Source: Bin80 sp965219915 (lineage in GTDB: Bacteria; Bacteroidota; Rhodothermia; Rhodothermales; Bin80). Taken from it: DNA of 64,000 nucleotides. Positions within the stretch are counted from its first letter, which is position 1, and every line of letters begins with the position of its first letter. Position numbers and translations under genes: made by a program. The stretch is from assembly GCA_965219915.1 (NCBI GenBank), contig OZ244794.1:682001-746000 (forward strand), read 5' to 3'. Positions 36,945 through 46,160 of the stretch are shown piece by piece. The notes below the pieces were generated by a model, which did not search any database, was not told where the DNA came from, and saw only the letters and a program-made list of their open reading frames with translations.

Positions 36945-38261
36945 ATGGCACTTGTTGCGATCGTTGGCCGTCCGAATGTGGGGAAGTCCACGCTGTTTAA
37001 TCGATTGACGGAATCGCGTCAGGCAATTGTCCATGACGCGCCCGGCGTTACGCGGGATCGAGTCTATGGCGATGTTATCTGGAATGGAAAGGAGTTTGCA
37101 CTTGTGGATACGGGAGGGTACGTGCCGCGGAGTGCGGATCGGTTTGAGCGTGCGATACGCGAACAGGTTCAGATCGCGCTAACAGAAGCGGACATCGTTC
37201 TACTGATCACAGACGTCACGGCAGGCGTGACCGACCTGGATCAGGAAATGGCACGGATGCTCCGACGAAGCAATAAGCCAGTGTTCGTTGTTGCGAATAA
37301 AGCCGATAACGAAAAGCGCCAGTGGGAAGCAGCATCCATGTACAGTCTGGGACTAGGCGAAGTCTATCCCGTGAGTGCAACGAACGGGATGGGCACAGGT
37401 GATTTTCTGGATGCGGTTGTTGAAGCACTGCCCGAGGACGAACATGGTGAGGATGACCGCGGGGTGAGGATTGCGCTCATAGGAAGGCCGAATGTAGGAA
37501 AGTCCCAGCTCACGAACACGCTGCTGCAACAGGAACGCTCTATCGTGACGGAGATCAGCGGCACAACGAGGGACGCCATTGACGCGGAGCTGACCTACAA
37601 GGGAGAGGCTATCACATTGGTTGATACGGCTGGATTGAGGCGGCGGACCAAGGTTCGTGAGAATGTGGAATTCTACGCCACACTGCGTACAGAACGCGCG
37701 ATTCGTAGTTGCGATGTTGCAGTACTGCTTTTGGATGCCACGGTGGGACTGGAAGCCCAGGATATAAATGTTCTCAAGGAAGCGGAAATACTAAAAAAAG
37801 GTCTGGTGATTGTTGTTAACAAATGGGACCTGGTTGAAAAGGAAACAAACACTGCCCGAGACACTGAACGTGCGATCCAGGAGCGTCTGAAAACGCTCGA
37901 TTACGTTCCGGTCCTGTTTGTTTCTGCACTTACAGGCAAGCGTGCGCATCGGGTGCTGGATGTTTGCCTGGAGATAATGCGCAATGCGGCATATCGCGTG
38001 CCAACATCTGAACTCAATCAAACGGTGCAGCAATCAATTGGGCGCTATCATCCTCCCACTTGGCGTGGGCGGTATGTTCAGATCAAGTATGTAACTCAAG
38101 TCGGGGTATCTCCGCCACTCTTTGCTTTTTTCTGCAATCATCCCCAAGGTGTTGGGACGGCTTATTCCCGTTATCTCGAAAACCAGCTTCGCAAAGCGTA
38201 TGGCTTCTTGGGGGTTCCGATTACCCTGGCTTTTCGGCGTAAATCTCCAGAAGACGAATAA
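36945..38261 (+). CDS. der: Ribosome assembly GTPase Der (EngA)
   Basis: 438 residues with two tandem Era-like G domains: GRPNVGKSTLFN and DTGGY in the first, GRPNVGKSQLTN, DTAGLRRR and NKWD in the second, then a C-terminal KH-like domain. This double-G-domain layout is unique to Der, which binds the 50S subunit during late assembly. It follows the accessory island and is separated from nuoI by 54 bp. Confidence 0.97.
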   Translation: MALVAIVGRPNVGKSTLFNRLTESRQAIVHDAPGVTRDRVYGDVIWNGKEFALVDTGGYVPRSADRFERAIREQVQIALTEADIVLLITDVTAGVTDLDQEMARMLRRSNKPVFVVANKADNEKRQWEAASMYSLGLGEVYPVSATNGMGTGDFLDAVVEALPEDEHGEDDRGVRIALIGRPNVGKSQLTNTLLQQERSIVTEISGTTRDAIDAELTYKGEAITLVDTAGLRRRTKVRENVEFYATLRTERAIRSCDVAVLLLDATVGLEAQDINVLKEAEILKKGLVIVVNKWDLVEKETNTARDTERAIQERLKTLDYVPVLFVSALTGKRAHRVLDVCLEIMRNAAYRVPTSELNQTVQQSIGRYHPPTWRGRYVQIKYVTQVGVSPPLFAFFCNHPQGVGTAYSRYLENQLRKAYGFLGVPITLAFRRKSPEDE

Positions 38262-38315
38262 TGGAACAATCACCGCCCGGTTTGATATTCAGGGGCTGAA
38301 CGGTAGATAGCCCCC

Positions 38316-39026
38316 ATGCCTGGTGTACCGAAGAATACCAAATCCGAGAACGAACGAAATCTCAATTTCTGGGAGCGACTATATCTTCCAGAAATCTTCA
38401 AAGGTCTCAGGTACAGCTTCCGTAAGATGGTTAAGGAACCGTCCTACACGACGGAGTATCCAGATGAACTTTGGGAGCCTCCTGATTCTTACCGTGGGCG
38501 CCCCGTTCTTGTAGAGGAAGAAGGCAAGCCGCGCTGCGTATCCTGTAATCTTTGCGCCAAAGCATGCCCTCCAATGGCAATAGCAATGCAGTCACGCGAG
38601 GTGGATGATCCGAACAGCAGCAAAGAGCGTGAACCAGCCTGGTTCGAGATCAACATGCTCCGCTGCATCTATTGTGGATTCTGTGAGGAAGTTTGTCCAG
38701 AGGAAGCTATTGTGATGTCAAAAGAGTACGATCTCACTTTTCATGGACGGGATGAGGCAATCTTTGGGCTCGATCGGTTGTTGGTGCCCGCAGAGCGACT
38801 CACAGATCGGCTTGATTATCTGGAGGAAGCCCGCAATAAGCAGGAGAACGCGGATGCTTGGCAGCACCGCAAGGACAATAATCTGCACAGTTTAAGGGAC
38901 CGCCAGTATGTGCGTGAGCTGGCCGAGACGGAAATGCCGGAGTTGAAGAACACGCATTTGCGCTCAGAAACCCCAATTGCTGCCGCCAACACATGGGAGG
39001 GCCGTCCTTCGTCCGACGATGCCTGA
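38316..39026 (+). CDS. nuoI: NuoI-like 2x4Fe-4S subunit
   Basis: 236 residues. Two classical 4Fe-4S motifs occur, CVSCNLCAKACPP and CIYCGFCEEVCPE, within a sequence that matches complex I subunit NuoI (YRGRPVLVEEEGKPRCVSC is typical). The C-terminal 90 residues are charged and less conserved. In complex I it relays electrons to the quinone site from the peripheral arm. No other nuo gene is in the window. The next gene starts inside its stop region. Confidence 0.85.
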   Translation: MPGVPKNTKSENERNLNFWERLYLPEIFKGLRYSFRKMVKEPSYTTEYPDELWEPPDSYRGRPVLVEEEGKPRCVSCNLCAKACPPMAIAMQSREVDDPNSSKEREPAWFEINMLRCIYCGFCEEVCPEEAIVMSKEYDLTFHGRDEAIFGLDRLLVPAERLTDRLDYLEEARNKQENADAWQHRKDNNLHSLRDRQYVRELAETEMPELKNTHLRSETPIAAANTWEGRPSSDDA

Positions 39027-39474
39027 ACCAGATCCAGCGCGCTCTCGCAGTGCAGTGCTGGATCAACTGCGCTATCTGATAGACGAGATCGCTGCACTGC
39101 GACAAATTTCAGCACGCCTGCATGAGTCGCAAATAACCAACACTGACCGCGGACCGTCAGTCAAACAGTGCTATGGGGCGATAATCACGCGAGATCGAAA
39201 CAAAATTCTCCCCGCTCTGAAGAATATATCTGGACGTAAGATTCCCTCGGAGGCCCTGTCCGTGGATTGGAACAGCGTACCTATAAAGGATATTCTAGTG
39301 CAGGTTGAATCCGCCCGGAGATCGGTCATTGAGGCTGCCGAAAATCTAAGTTCTGAAGCTTGGTCACAGCAGATTATGGAGGGGGAGGATGTCTTTCAAT
39401 TCCTTTTAACCGCCTCGCAGCAGGATACGGACACGCTTCGTACTGTTGCAGAAAGGCTATATCGTACCTGGTGA
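39019..39474 (+). CDS. DinB-like helical bundle protein (tentative)
   Basis: 151 residues from ATG 39019, overlapping the nuoI stop by 8 bp; its own stop overlaps the holA ATG. The predicted helices and the spacing of WNSVPIKDILVQVESARR and ENLSSEAWSQQIMEGEDV recall the DinB/maleylpyruvate-isomerase fold, but the metal-binding His residues of active members are not seen. Function unknown. Translational coupling to both neighbours is likely. Confidence 0.5.
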   Translation: MPEPDPARSRSAVLDQLRYLIDEIAALRQISARLHESQITNTDRGPSVKQCYGAIITRDRNKILPALKNISGRKIPSEALSVDWNSVPIKDILVQVESARRSVIEAAENLSSEAWSQQIMEGEDVFQFLLTASQQDTDTLRTVAERLYRTW

Positions 39475-40547
39475 TGTCTGCAGCGGGCGGTAAGCGCAAA
39501 AGAAAATCTTCGCTCCAGATCTATAAGGATCTGAAAAAAGATTTTGAGGGAGGACGCTTTAAACCGGTCTATCTCTTCTATGGAGAGGAATCATACTTCG
39601 TAGATCAGCTGCAGCAGATTCTTATTGATCATACGATTCCCCTGGAAGATCGTGACTTCAACCTTGATGTAGTCTACGGACCGGATATAGCTGCTAAAGA
39701 TGCACTGGGAATATGCCAAATGGCCCCCATGCTGACTGAGCGACGTATTGTCGTCATACGGGCATTCGATAAGCTCAAGGGGAACCAGTTGTTTGCAACG
39801 CTGGCTAAATGGCCAAATCCAGCGGCAGTTGTGCTCCTGATTTGCGAAAACCGTCCCAGGTTAAATGCGAATCCATATAAAGCGCTGAAAGAAAACTCAC
39901 AAGTCGCTCAGGTTGTCGAATTCGCTCCGTTGTGGCGCAATCAGATGGGTTCGTTCTTACGTGAGTATGCACAGTCCCGAAGTTATAAGTTGGAAAGGAA
40001 TGCTGAACAGCTGCTGATAGAGTTTCTAGGCACCGGATTGGCCCTACTCACCCAGGAGATCGAAAAGCTAATCACTTATGTGGGTTCGTCTGAAGAGAGA
40101 GTGATCACAGAACAGGATGTTTTTCAGGCCAGTGGACAGACTCGGGAGATCAACATATTTGAGCTACAGGATGCCATCACGGATCGCAGAAGGGTTGAGG
40201 CGCACAGGATTGCAGAGCAGTTATTGCTGGGTGCTTCTTCAAGGCAGGGTGAGTGTCTTCGAATTGTGTCCGTGCTAAGCCAACATTTCGTCAAGCTCTG
40301 GAAACTGCATGGCTGTCCCTCATATGGCCTCAAGCCCGCAGAGATTACCAAGAGGACCGGCATTCCTTCCAACATGATTTATAAATACAGGCAGGCTGTA
40401 CGCAAATGGTCACTACCAGAAATCAAACGGGCCATGCAACTGTTTCTGAGTGCAGACAGCGAAATCAAAGGATTCTCGAAACGTAGCCCGCATGTAATCA
40501 TGACACTTTTGATTGTGCAGCTTCTGTCTGAACCTTTGCGGTACTAA
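39474..40547 (+). CDS. holA: DNA polymerase III delta subunit
   Basis: 357 residues from ATG 39474, which overlaps the preceding stop as TGATG. The N-terminal P-loop-like domain (PVYLFYGEESYFVDQL) lacks a functional Walker site, as in all delta subunits. Segments such as LTERRIVVIRAFDKLKG and NIFELQDAITDRRR follow the family pattern. HolA opens the sliding clamp ring as part of the clamp loader. An earlier in-frame start at 39360 lies inside the upstream gene and is rejected. Confidence 0.92.
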   Translation: MSAAGGKRKRKSSLQIYKDLKKDFEGGRFKPVYLFYGEESYFVDQLQQILIDHTIPLEDRDFNLDVVYGPDIAAKDALGICQMAPMLTERRIVVIRAFDKLKGNQLFATLAKWPNPAAVVLLICENRPRLNANPYKALKENSQVAQVVEFAPLWRNQMGSFLREYAQSRSYKLERNAEQLLIEFLGTGLALLTQEIEKLITYVGSSEERVITEQDVFQASGQTREINIFELQDAITDRRRVEAHRIAEQLLLGASSRQGECLRIVSVLSQHFVKLWKLHGCPSYGLKPAEITKRTGIPSNMIYKYRQAVRKWSLPEIKRAMQLFLSADSEIKGFSKRSPHVIMTLLIVQLLSEPLRY

Positions 40548-40735
40548 TTGCGTTGGCATTGTCCAAGGGTTCTGTGGGGATCTTTGCAAACGCTTTCATG
40601 TAATGATTATCCGAGGTGCTTCGGTCTGGCTCAAATCAGGGTACATTTGTGTTCTGCCTTCGCTGTGCCACGTCTCAAGAAGCCAATCTCACGCTGGAAA
40701 CTGATCGTATGAATGACAAATAGCTACTCTCGCTC

Positions 40736-41176
40736 ATGTTGAGGAAAGCCCACTGGATGGACGAACTCTTGTGCGAGTACGTGGACGGGACGATGGACCG
40801 TAGTGTTCGCACTGCGTTTGAGGAGTGTGTGAAAGGCGATAGAAGGCTTGCAAGCCAGGTCAGGTGCTTGCGTTGTATACGACGTTTACTGTGTGATCAT
40901 CGTTTGCGAACTCCAATTGGTTTGCGTGAGTGTGTTCGTAGGCGCTTGTATCGTCATTTACCGTTTGCCAGTCCAGTCCGTCCACCACACACGAGTATTT
41001 TGGTCGGCACGGCCATTGCGATTGTTTTGGCGGCGGGACTTGTAGCCGGTGCTTCGCAACAGGTACCCAATTCGGTAATGAGGATGCATGGTGGGGTGCA
41101 ATCTGTTTTGGAAGCGGATCCTGGGTCAGTTAAAAAGGTTCACGGTCGGCCCCTATGGGAGTATCTGTCTGGTTAG
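40736..41176 (+). CDS. Anti-sigma-factor-like single-span membrane protein
   Basis: 146 residues. The cytoplasmic part (1-80) has the acidic-helix start and Cys-rich look of zf-HC2 anti-sigma domains (ELLCEYVDGTMDRSVRTAF, then CLRC), but the standard HxxxCxxC zinc site is not intact. One membrane helix lies at about 87-106. No ECF sigma gene is adjacent, so the partner, if any, is elsewhere. The stop codon is directly followed by a tRNA gene. Confidence 0.5.
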   Translation: MLRKAHWMDELLCEYVDGTMDRSVRTAFEECVKGDRRLASQVRCLRCIRRLLCDHRLRTPIGLRECVRRRLYRHLPFASPVRPPHTSILVGTAIAIVLAAGLVAGASQQVPNSVMRMHGGVQSVLEADPGSVKKVHGRPLWEYLSG

Positions 41177-41253
41177 GGGCTCTTAGCTCAGTGGTTTAGA
41201 GCGCTCGCCTCACACGCGAGAGGTCACAGGTTCGAATCCCGTAGGGCCCACCA
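41177..41253 (+). tRNA. tRNA-Val (anticodon CAC), CCA encoded
   Basis: A complete cloverleaf folds: acceptor GGGCTCT pairs with AGGGCCC (one G-T pair), D arm with AGCTCAGTGG, anticodon stem CTCGC/GCGAG with loop CTCACAC giving CAC, and T arm with GGTTCGAATCC. A73 and CCA follow. It decodes GTG. The first base abuts the preceding CDS stop. Confidence 0.95.
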
Positions 41254-41282
41254 ACTGCTTACACTAAATTACTCATCTCAAA

Positions 41283-43613
41283 ATGATGCGAACTCTTCCA
41301 GTTTTGGCCATTGTAGCCACATTGACAGCGCCTTTTGCAGGAGCCTCTCCTTCTGAATCAATGGCTGGTTTTGGCGGAGCGATTGTTGCCGGAGATGGTC
41401 ACCTTTTTGTAGCTGAGCCTCGGGGCTTCAAAAACCCGGGAATGGTTCATGTTTATGTGCGCGGTGCAGATCAAGAGTGGTTACTGAGTAGCTCACTGCG
41501 TGCTCCAAATGCCCACGTTAATGATGGGTTTGGGAGCACGATTGCGTATGGAGGCGGAACATTGGTTGTGGCGAGCGCATCCGCCGTTTATGTTTTTGAG
41601 CAAGAGGATGGAACGGGCAACTTCGTTCAATCAGGAAGACTCGCGTCAGGTCATCCCGCCTTTGGCAGTGCACTCACAGCAGATGGGGGATGGATTGCTG
41701 TAGGTACTGCACAGCGAAGTGCAGGCGATGTGTTCGTTTTTTATCGTAACCCGGATGGCGTTTGGGTTGAGGGTACAAAACTTGCCGATCCCGGCACAGA
41801 GGCGGAGTCAATGTATGGAATGACGCTTTCGATGGATCAGGGGCGTTTACTCGTGGGCTCCCCCGGGGCCTGTAGCGCGTACTTGTACGAGCAGGGCGAT
41901 GATGAGTGGGAGCTTGTCGAAACTTTTTCGTGTGGAGAGTTAGGCACAGAGTCGGCGTTTGCTGCCTCTGTAGACTTAAAAGGAAACCGGGCAGCCATGG
42001 GGGCGCCTCGGCATAACGGCGGGGTGGGTGCAGTGGCTGTCTGGCGCCTGGGGGATGGCGAAAACGCGACGTGGAGTGAAGGGGAGGCACTTACTCCTGC
42101 CGATCAGTCAGGGCCCCAGTTTTTTGGTGCGCAGGTCCAGATCCGGAATCCTCAGTGGATTGTTATTGGTGCGCCGATGGCCTCGGATATGGATGGGGCA
42201 GTACACGTATATTCGGTGCAGGAAAGTGGATATGCTGAGTCTGACAACCACGCAGTAGTTCGCGGGCCCGGACCAAGATTTGGATCAGTTTTAGCAATTG
42301 ATGAATCAGTTATTGCAGTGGGTGCCCCGGGTGCAGCCTATGGAGAAGGAAGTGCCTTGTTGGTGGAAAGAACGAATGAAACTTGGGAGGTAACTCAGGA
42401 GATTTTTAATCCGGGAGAACCTATGTCAGGTATTGCCGGGACGCAAGTGACCTGTGCGGGGGGAGAGGCGGATAGCTTTGACTGTGGTCTAGTGGATTTA
42501 CTGGCATTCCTGCCCAACCAGGAAATGGAGATGAATCGAGGTGTGCGTCTGAGCGATGTGTGGGGTTGGACGGATCCCGAAACCGGCATCGAATATGGTT
42601 TGATCGGCCATTTGGAAGGAACTGTTTTTATTGATTTAAGCGATCCATCCATGCCGAAATATCTGGGCACGCTGCCGCGCACAGAAGGCTCGCCTGGAAG
42701 TACCTGGCGGGATATCAAGGTGTATAAAGATCATGCGTTCATTGTGGCTGACGGTGCACGCGAGCACGGGATGCAAGTCTTTGACTTAACGCAATTGAGA
42801 GAGGTGACCTTTCCACCAGTGCAGTTTGCAGAAACTGCGCACTATGACAAGATTCACAGTGCTCACAATATTGTTATTAACGAAGACACAGGATTTGCCT
42901 TTGCGGTTGGTGCTTCCGGCGGAGCCGAGACTTGCGGCGGTGGCCTCCACATGATCGATATTCGTGAACCCCAAGCCCCCGTTTTTGCGGGTTGCTTTGC
43001 AGATGAAACGACCGGACGACGTAAGACCGGATACAGTCATGATGCGCAGTGCGTGATCTATAATGGACCGGATGCCGAATATGTTGGACGTGAAATCTGC
43101 ATTGGTGCCAACGAAACTGCAATCAGTATTGCGGATGTCACCGATAAAGACAATCCGGTTGCGGTTGGAACAGGTTCCTATCCCGATGCAGGATATGTAC
43201 ATCAGGGCTGGCTTTCGGAAGATCACTCCTACTTCTATCAGAATGACGAACTGGATGAAATCGTCGGAAGGGTTGATAAAACACGCACGCTGGTTTGGGA
43301 TGTGAGAGATCTGAGTGATCCGATAATGATACGTGAGTTCTATGGGCCCACATCGGCTACAGATCATAACCTTTATGTACACGGTGATCTGATGTATCAG
43401 ACCAATAATGCGAGTGGTCTGCGACTCATAGATGTATCAACACCGGACAATCCGGTGGAGATCGGATACTTCGATACGACGCCGTATGGAACCGATGAAG
43501 CTGGATTCAATGGAACCTGGAGCAGCTATCCGTACTTCAAGAGCGGTATCATTGTGGTGACGAGTCGGCGGGAAGGCGTGTTTATTCTCAAGAAACAGAC
43601 GGTAGATACCTGA
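41283..43613 (+). CDS. Choice-of-anchor-B family protein with FG-GAP-like N-terminal repeats
   Basis: 776 residues. A signal peptide (MMRTLPVLAIVATLTAPFAGA) is followed to about residue 370 by repeats like GFGGAIVAGDGHLFVAEP and GFGSTIAYGGGTLVVAS, which look like FG-GAP/integrin-type propeller blades. The rest is the same LVIVD-rich domain as in 28885-30432 (WRDIKVYKDHAFIV, AHNIVINEDTGFAFAVG, HQGWLSEDHSYFYQNDE). There is no T9SS tail. Function unknown; likely exported. It follows the tRNA gene by 29 bp. Confidence 0.87.
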   Translation: MMRTLPVLAIVATLTAPFAGASPSESMAGFGGAIVAGDGHLFVAEPRGFKNPGMVHVYVRGADQEWLLSSSLRAPNAHVNDGFGSTIAYGGGTLVVASASAVYVFEQEDGTGNFVQSGRLASGHPAFGSALTADGGWIAVGTAQRSAGDVFVFYRNPDGVWVEGTKLADPGTEAESMYGMTLSMDQGRLLVGSPGACSAYLYEQGDDEWELVETFSCGELGTESAFAASVDLKGNRAAMGAPRHNGGVGAVAVWRLGDGENATWSEGEALTPADQSGPQFFGAQVQIRNPQWIVIGAPMASDMDGAVHVYSVQESGYAESDNHAVVRGPGPRFGSVLAIDESVIAVGAPGAAYGEGSALLVERTNETWEVTQEIFNPGEPMSGIAGTQVTCAGGEADSFDCGLVDLLAFLPNQEMEMNRGVRLSDVWGWTDPETGIEYGLIGHLEGTVFIDLSDPSMPKYLGTLPRTEGSPGSTWRDIKVYKDHAFIVADGAREHGMQVFDLTQLREVTFPPVQFAETAHYDKIHSAHNIVINEDTGFAFAVGASGGAETCGGGLHMIDIREPQAPVFAGCFADETTGRRKTGYSHDAQCVIYNGPDAEYVGREICIGANETAISIADVTDKDNPVAVGTGSYPDAGYVHQGWLSEDHSYFYQNDELDEIVGRVDKTRTLVWDVRDLSDPIMIREFYGPTSATDHNLYVHGDLMYQTNNASGLRLIDVSTPDNPVEIGYFDTTPYGTDEAGFNGTWSSYPYFKSGIIVVTSRREGVFILKKQTVDT

Positions 43614-43707
43614 TCAATGGATCGTAGATGGTGTCAATTATATAACCGCCGGGCAGCATCATGACCCAGCACGTAATCTGAAACGCACTCACCGGAGCCG
43701 CTCACAT

Positions 43708-44547
43708 ATGTACGTTCCACGTCGCCAGCGAATGCTGGATCAGTATCTGAAAGAGATAGGTCAAATTGACCTCGTAACTCCAGCAGAGGAGGCGGAGTTA
43801 GCGCGGAAGATTAAACAGGGAGATGAAGATGCGCTTCTGAAGCTCACCCGTGCCAATCTTCGGTTTGTAGTTTCAGTTGCGAAAAAATTTCAAGGACAGG
43901 GGTTGCATCTGACCGACTTGATCAACGAGGGCAATTATGGACTCATCAAAGCCGCTAAGCGGTTTGATGAGACGCGTGGATTCAAGTTCATCTCCTATGC
44001 CGTGTGGTGGATTCGCCAATCTATCCTGCAGGCGCTGGCTGAACAGGGACGGGTAGTGCGTTTGCCGCTAAATCAGATTGGCACGATAAGCAAGATTCGC
44101 AAGAGCAGCGCACGGCTGGCTCAGGAGCATGAGCGTGACCCAAATCTGGAAGAACTGGCAACTGACCTCCAGATTGATATTGAAAAGGTTCGCAGTGCAA
44201 TGCAGCGCACTGCCAGGCACCTGTCTATGGATGCCCCCTTTAATGAGGACGACGAGAACAGCCTGCTGGATGTATTGCCCAGTAATGAGGTGGCCTCGCC
44301 TGACGAACCGCTTCGTGGGGAGTCCCTGAAGATTGATATTGAAGTTGCGCTTAGCAGCTTGAGTCCGCGTGAGGCAGAAATCACCCGTCTATACTTCGGG
44401 GTCGGTCGCGAGCATCCCCTCACACTGGAAGAAATCGGCCTCCGATTTGATTTGACAAGAGAGCGAGTGCGCCAGATTAAAGAAAAAGCCCTCCGCAAAC
44501 TTCGCCAGAAACACCGGCGCGAAGATTTGAAAATGCACGACATGTAA
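43708..44547 (+). CDS. rpoD: Primary sigma-70 factor
   Basis: 279 residues, the short Bacteroidota form without region 1.1. Region 1.2 starts at LDQYLKEIGQIDLVTPAEE. Region 2 contains NLRFVVSVAKKFQGQGL and RGFKFISYAVWWIRQSI, the -10 recognition core. Region 3 follows, and region 4 ends with LTRERVRQIKEKALRKL, the -35 helix-turn-helix. Its position between the choice-of-anchor-B and TolC genes is not informative. Confidence 0.95.
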   Translation: MYVPRRQRMLDQYLKEIGQIDLVTPAEEAELARKIKQGDEDALLKLTRANLRFVVSVAKKFQGQGLHLTDLINEGNYGLIKAAKRFDETRGFKFISYAVWWIRQSILQALAEQGRVVRLPLNQIGTISKIRKSSARLAQEHERDPNLEELATDLQIDIEKVRSAMQRTARHLSMDAPFNEDDENSLLDVLPSNEVASPDEPLRGESLKIDIEVALSSLSPREAEITRLYFGVGREHPLTLEEIGLRFDLTRERVRQIKEKALRKLRQKHRREDLKMHDM

Positions 44548-44776
44548 GGGAATTACAGTTCCCAATGAGATTCCCGACCCTTGCCTCGTGAAGCGCCGGA
44601 GTGGATACAGATTCCCGGTCGTCTATGAATGCGGATGTGACTGCTATGATTGGTAACCCCTGCGTGTGGCTTGTTCTGTGTGTAACAATGGCAGATACTA
44701 CTTCGTAGATACGGATAGCCGATTGCAGTGCTACCCCGAAAAAAATCGCAAAATTAACCTCTCCAAAACTTCTTCA

Positions 44777-46153
44777 ATGAGTACGCTCATGACTTTTCGG
44801 CTCCCCTTACTGTTATCTTCGCGCATGTTTTGTGTGGGCTTGCTGGCCTTCGTCACTCTTGCTGCGTCAGCCCAGGTACCCCAGGAAATTACATTTCAGG
44901 ATGCAGTACGCATCGCGTTGGACCAGAATATTCAGTTGCGACAAAGCGCCAATCAGTTGCGGCTCAGTGAGATTGATGTTCGGTCTGCACGTGCGGCATA
45001 TTTGCCAAGTTTTAACCTGAGCACAGGAGGCGGGACAAACTTCGGGTTGTCTTTTGACACAAATGTTGGTGAGCTTCGCACAACGGCCAACTCACGATTC
45101 AATATGAGCGCGCGCACGTCAGTGACGCTGTTTGATGGTTTCCAGAGACAGTCGAATCTTCGTCAGAGTCGATTCGACGTGACCGCAAACGACCTGAATC
45201 TTGAACGTCAGCGCCAGTGGGTGGTGTTCGAAGTTGCAACCCAGTTTCTCCTCTATATCCAGCAGAGTGAACAGATTGAGGTTCAGCAGGAAAACCTTGC
45301 TGCTGCTCAGCAGCAACTGGCGCAGATTGAGGAGTTTGTACGGGTCGGGACACGCCCAGTGTCGGATCTGTACCAGCAACAGGCCGAAGTAGAATCCGCA
45401 GAGCTGGCGATACTCACGACCGAGCGGCAGGCGCAGAATGTGATGTACCAATTAATACAGACTTTACAATTGGATCCACTGGGCAGCTACGAGCTTGTGG
45501 TTCCGGAATTGCAGGACGAATACTTGGTACCGGAAGAGTATGACCTGGATGAGCTGATCACGCGTGCGCGGCAGCAGCGAAGTGATTTGCGTGCACAGGA
45601 GATTTCAGTGCTGGCAGCCCAGCAAGGGCTTCGCGCAGCGTCCAGCAGCATGTTACCGCAACTTGGATTTTCGGCAGGTGCAGGTACAAGCTATAACAGT
45701 GGGATTAAGGCGGTTGATTTTAGTGGGCAGTTGGAGCGGAACCGATCTGAGTCAATTTCGCTGTCGGTAAGTGTACCGGTTTTTAATGGTCTCCGTACAC
45801 GTACCCAAAAGCAGCGTGCACAGGTATCGTACGAAAATGCACGGCTCGCCGTTGAGAACACTCAGCAGCAGGTCGGAAATGAAGTTCGGGCGGCGTATCA
45901 TGACTATCTGATAGCTGAAAAGGAGTTGGAGGTATCTGAGAGGCAGTTGGTTTACCGGCAGCAGGCGTTGGATGCTGCTCGGGAGCAATACAATGTGGGC
46001 GCTGCTACGCTCGTTGAACTCACACAGGCGCAGTCTGCTTTTGTACAGGCGTCCCAAGAAGCAATCACCGCACGATACACTATTTTTGTGCGTAAACGAA
46101 TGATTCGTTATTTCACTGGTGAACTGGATCCAAACCAACCATTATTTGACTAG
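44777..46153 (+). CDS. TolC-family outer-membrane channel
   Basis: 458 residues from ATG 44777, which gives the signal peptide ending AASAQ; earlier in-frame starts are rejected. The two-fold repeat of long helices is evident from the Gln/Ala/Glu-rich segments (for example QENLAAAQQQLAQIEEFV and ERQLVYRQQALDAAREQY). It would trimerise into an outer-membrane barrel with a periplasmic tunnel. It heads an export operon with a periplasmic adaptor and an ABC ATPase. Confidence 0.9.
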   Translation: MSTLMTFRLPLLLSSRMFCVGLLAFVTLAASAQVPQEITFQDAVRIALDQNIQLRQSANQLRLSEIDVRSARAAYLPSFNLSTGGGTNFGLSFDTNVGELRTTANSRFNMSARTSVTLFDGFQRQSNLRQSRFDVTANDLNLERQRQWVVFEVATQFLLYIQQSEQIEVQQENLAAAQQQLAQIEEFVRVGTRPVSDLYQQQAEVESAELAILTTERQAQNVMYQLIQTLQLDPLGSYELVVPELQDEYLVPEEYDLDELITRARQQRSDLRAQEISVLAAQQGLRAASSSMLPQLGFSAGAGTSYNSGIKAVDFSGQLERNRSESISLSVSVPVFNGLRTRTQKQRAQVSYENARLAVENTQQQVGNEVRAAYHDYLIAEKELEVSERQLVYRQQALDAAREQYNVGAATLVELTQAQSAFVQASQEAITARYTIFVRKRMIRYFTGELDPNQPLFD

Positions 46154-46160
46154 GATTCCC

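Noticed and set aside
41177..41253. tRNA-Val as an attachment site for an island
   Set aside because: No repeat of its 3' end was noticed and flanking genes look like core genes.
42786..43382. Minus-strand frame of 198 codons
   Set aside because: Antisense shadow of the choice-of-anchor-B gene.
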